From: Streptomyces sp. NRRL WC-3549 | GTDB taxonomy: Bacteria > Actinomycetota > Actinomycetes > Streptomycetales > Streptomycetaceae | DNA: 7,009 nt | NCBI RefSeq assembly: GCF_000721935.1 | Contig: NZ_KL585387.1 | Span: 219,369-226,377, forward strand | Reading direction: 5' to 3' | In this document: positions 6,726 to 7,009 of the stretch, one piece after another | How the letters are laid out: the number at the start of each line of letters is the position of its first letter | Numbering within the stretch: the first letter of the stretch is position 1 | Notes under the pieces: model-generated | What the model was told of the DNA's origin: nothing | The model's database searches: none | What the model saw: the letters and a program-made list of their open reading frames with translations, nothing else | Made by a program: the position numbers and the translations under genes

Positions 6726-7009
6726 TCAGCCGCGCCAGGGCAGGTCACGACGAGCACACCGTCCACCGCGTCCAGCCGCTCGGCGAGCCCGGCCAGACCG
6801 CTGCCGGACGAGGCGTCGGCCCCGCCCCGGCCGTCGTCGGTGACCTGGAGCATCAGCCGGTCCGCCGTACGCCACACGTCGACCGTGGCCCGGGTGGCCC
6901 GGGAGTGCTTGCTGACGTTCTGGAGCAGTTCGGAGACGGTGAAGTACGCGATGCCCTCGATGGCCTGGGCGGGCCTGGACGCCAGATCCACCCCGACCGT
7001 GACGGGGAC
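6726..7009 (-). CDS. sensor histidine kinase, C-terminal ATP-binding end; 3' end apparently frameshifted, 5' end outside the window
   Basis: This is the catalytic HATPase_c part of a NarL-partner (HisKA_3-class) histidine kinase, which would autophosphorylate and pass phosphate to the adjacent response regulator. The frame is open at 7009. It shows the N box ELLQNVSKH, the G1 box TDDGRGG, the G2 box GSGLAGLAERL and then DAVDGVLVV, whose last codon is at 6746-6748. Family members normally continue with about a dozen residues (a DSPxGGPT-like turn and a final strand) before an LPWR-like end and a stop. Here that segment is missing. DLPWRG-stop appears immediately, but in a different frame (6746-6726). 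In the original frame the protein would run on to a stop at 6425 through arginine- and proline-rich sequence, overlapping the regulator gene by 73 bp. I therefore end the gene at 6726 as the ancestral stop. A recent deletion or a sequence error both fit. Confidence 0.75.
   Translation of the reverse strand, partial: PRHGRGGSGVQARPGHRGHRVLHRLRTAPERQQALPGHPGHGRRVAYGGPADAPGHRRRPGRGRRLVRQRSGRARRAAGRGGRCARRDLPWRG

Noticed and set aside
6425..6745. Readthrough extension of the kinase frame to a stop at 6425
   Set aside because: The sequence after VLVV loses all family resemblance, passes through a strong terminator hairpin and overlaps the response regulator start. It is better explained by a frameshift than by a real protein tail.

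Overview
The window reads as a chromosomal segment of a Streptomyces-like actinomycete. It is very GC-rich, third codon positions are almost all G or C, GTG starts are common, and hairpin terminators lack U-tracts. The proteins match familiar Streptomyces families: KorAB, a NarL-type regulator, RarD and a KimA/YdaO-type permease. All six genes lie on the minus strand, so transcription runs from right to left. I see no mobile element, CRISPR array, RNA gene, prophage or obvious defence or biosynthetic system.

In order of transcription: (1) The 3' end of a sensor histidine kinase (7009 to about 6726). Its last coding stretch appears to have suffered a frame-shifting deletion. (2) A gap (6498-6725) with a very strong hairpin, a 12-bp palindrome and a tandem 8-bp repeat. 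(3) A NarL/LuxR-type response regulator (6497-5826), the likely partner of the kinase. (4) A gap (5630-5825) with terminator-like hairpins, a candidate promoter, a CCTTAC-N4-GTAAGG operator-like palindrome and a leader hairpin. (5) korA (5629-3674) and korB (3681-2623), overlapping by 8 bp. They encode the two subunits of a 2-oxoacid (probably 2-oxoglutarate):ferredoxin oxidoreductase. (6) A 120-bp gap with two hairpins. (7) A 652-residue APC-superfamily transporter of the KimA/YdaO potassium-importer type (2502-544), which is easily mislabelled an amino acid permease. (8) A gap (395-543) with a 19-bp-arm hairpin and a plausible promoter. (9) The first 131 codons of rarD (394-1), an EamA/DMT-family transporter, cut by the window edge. 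No gene-free stretch exceeds 300 bases.

Functionally, KorAB links central carbon metabolism to low-potential ferredoxin. It interconverts 2-oxoglutarate and CoA with succinyl-CoA, CO2 and reduced ferredoxin, and no ferredoxin gene is visible here. The two-component system sits directly upstream and might control korAB, but only proximity supports that. The hairpins split the strand into probable separate units: kinase, regulator, korAB, transporter and rarD. The sites most worth a second look are the disrupted end of the kinase, the terminator separating the kinase from its regulator, the operator-like palindrome in front of korA, and the KimA-like identity of the permease. The genes otherwise look like conserved housekeeping loci, and I do not see evidence for a novel multi-gene system.
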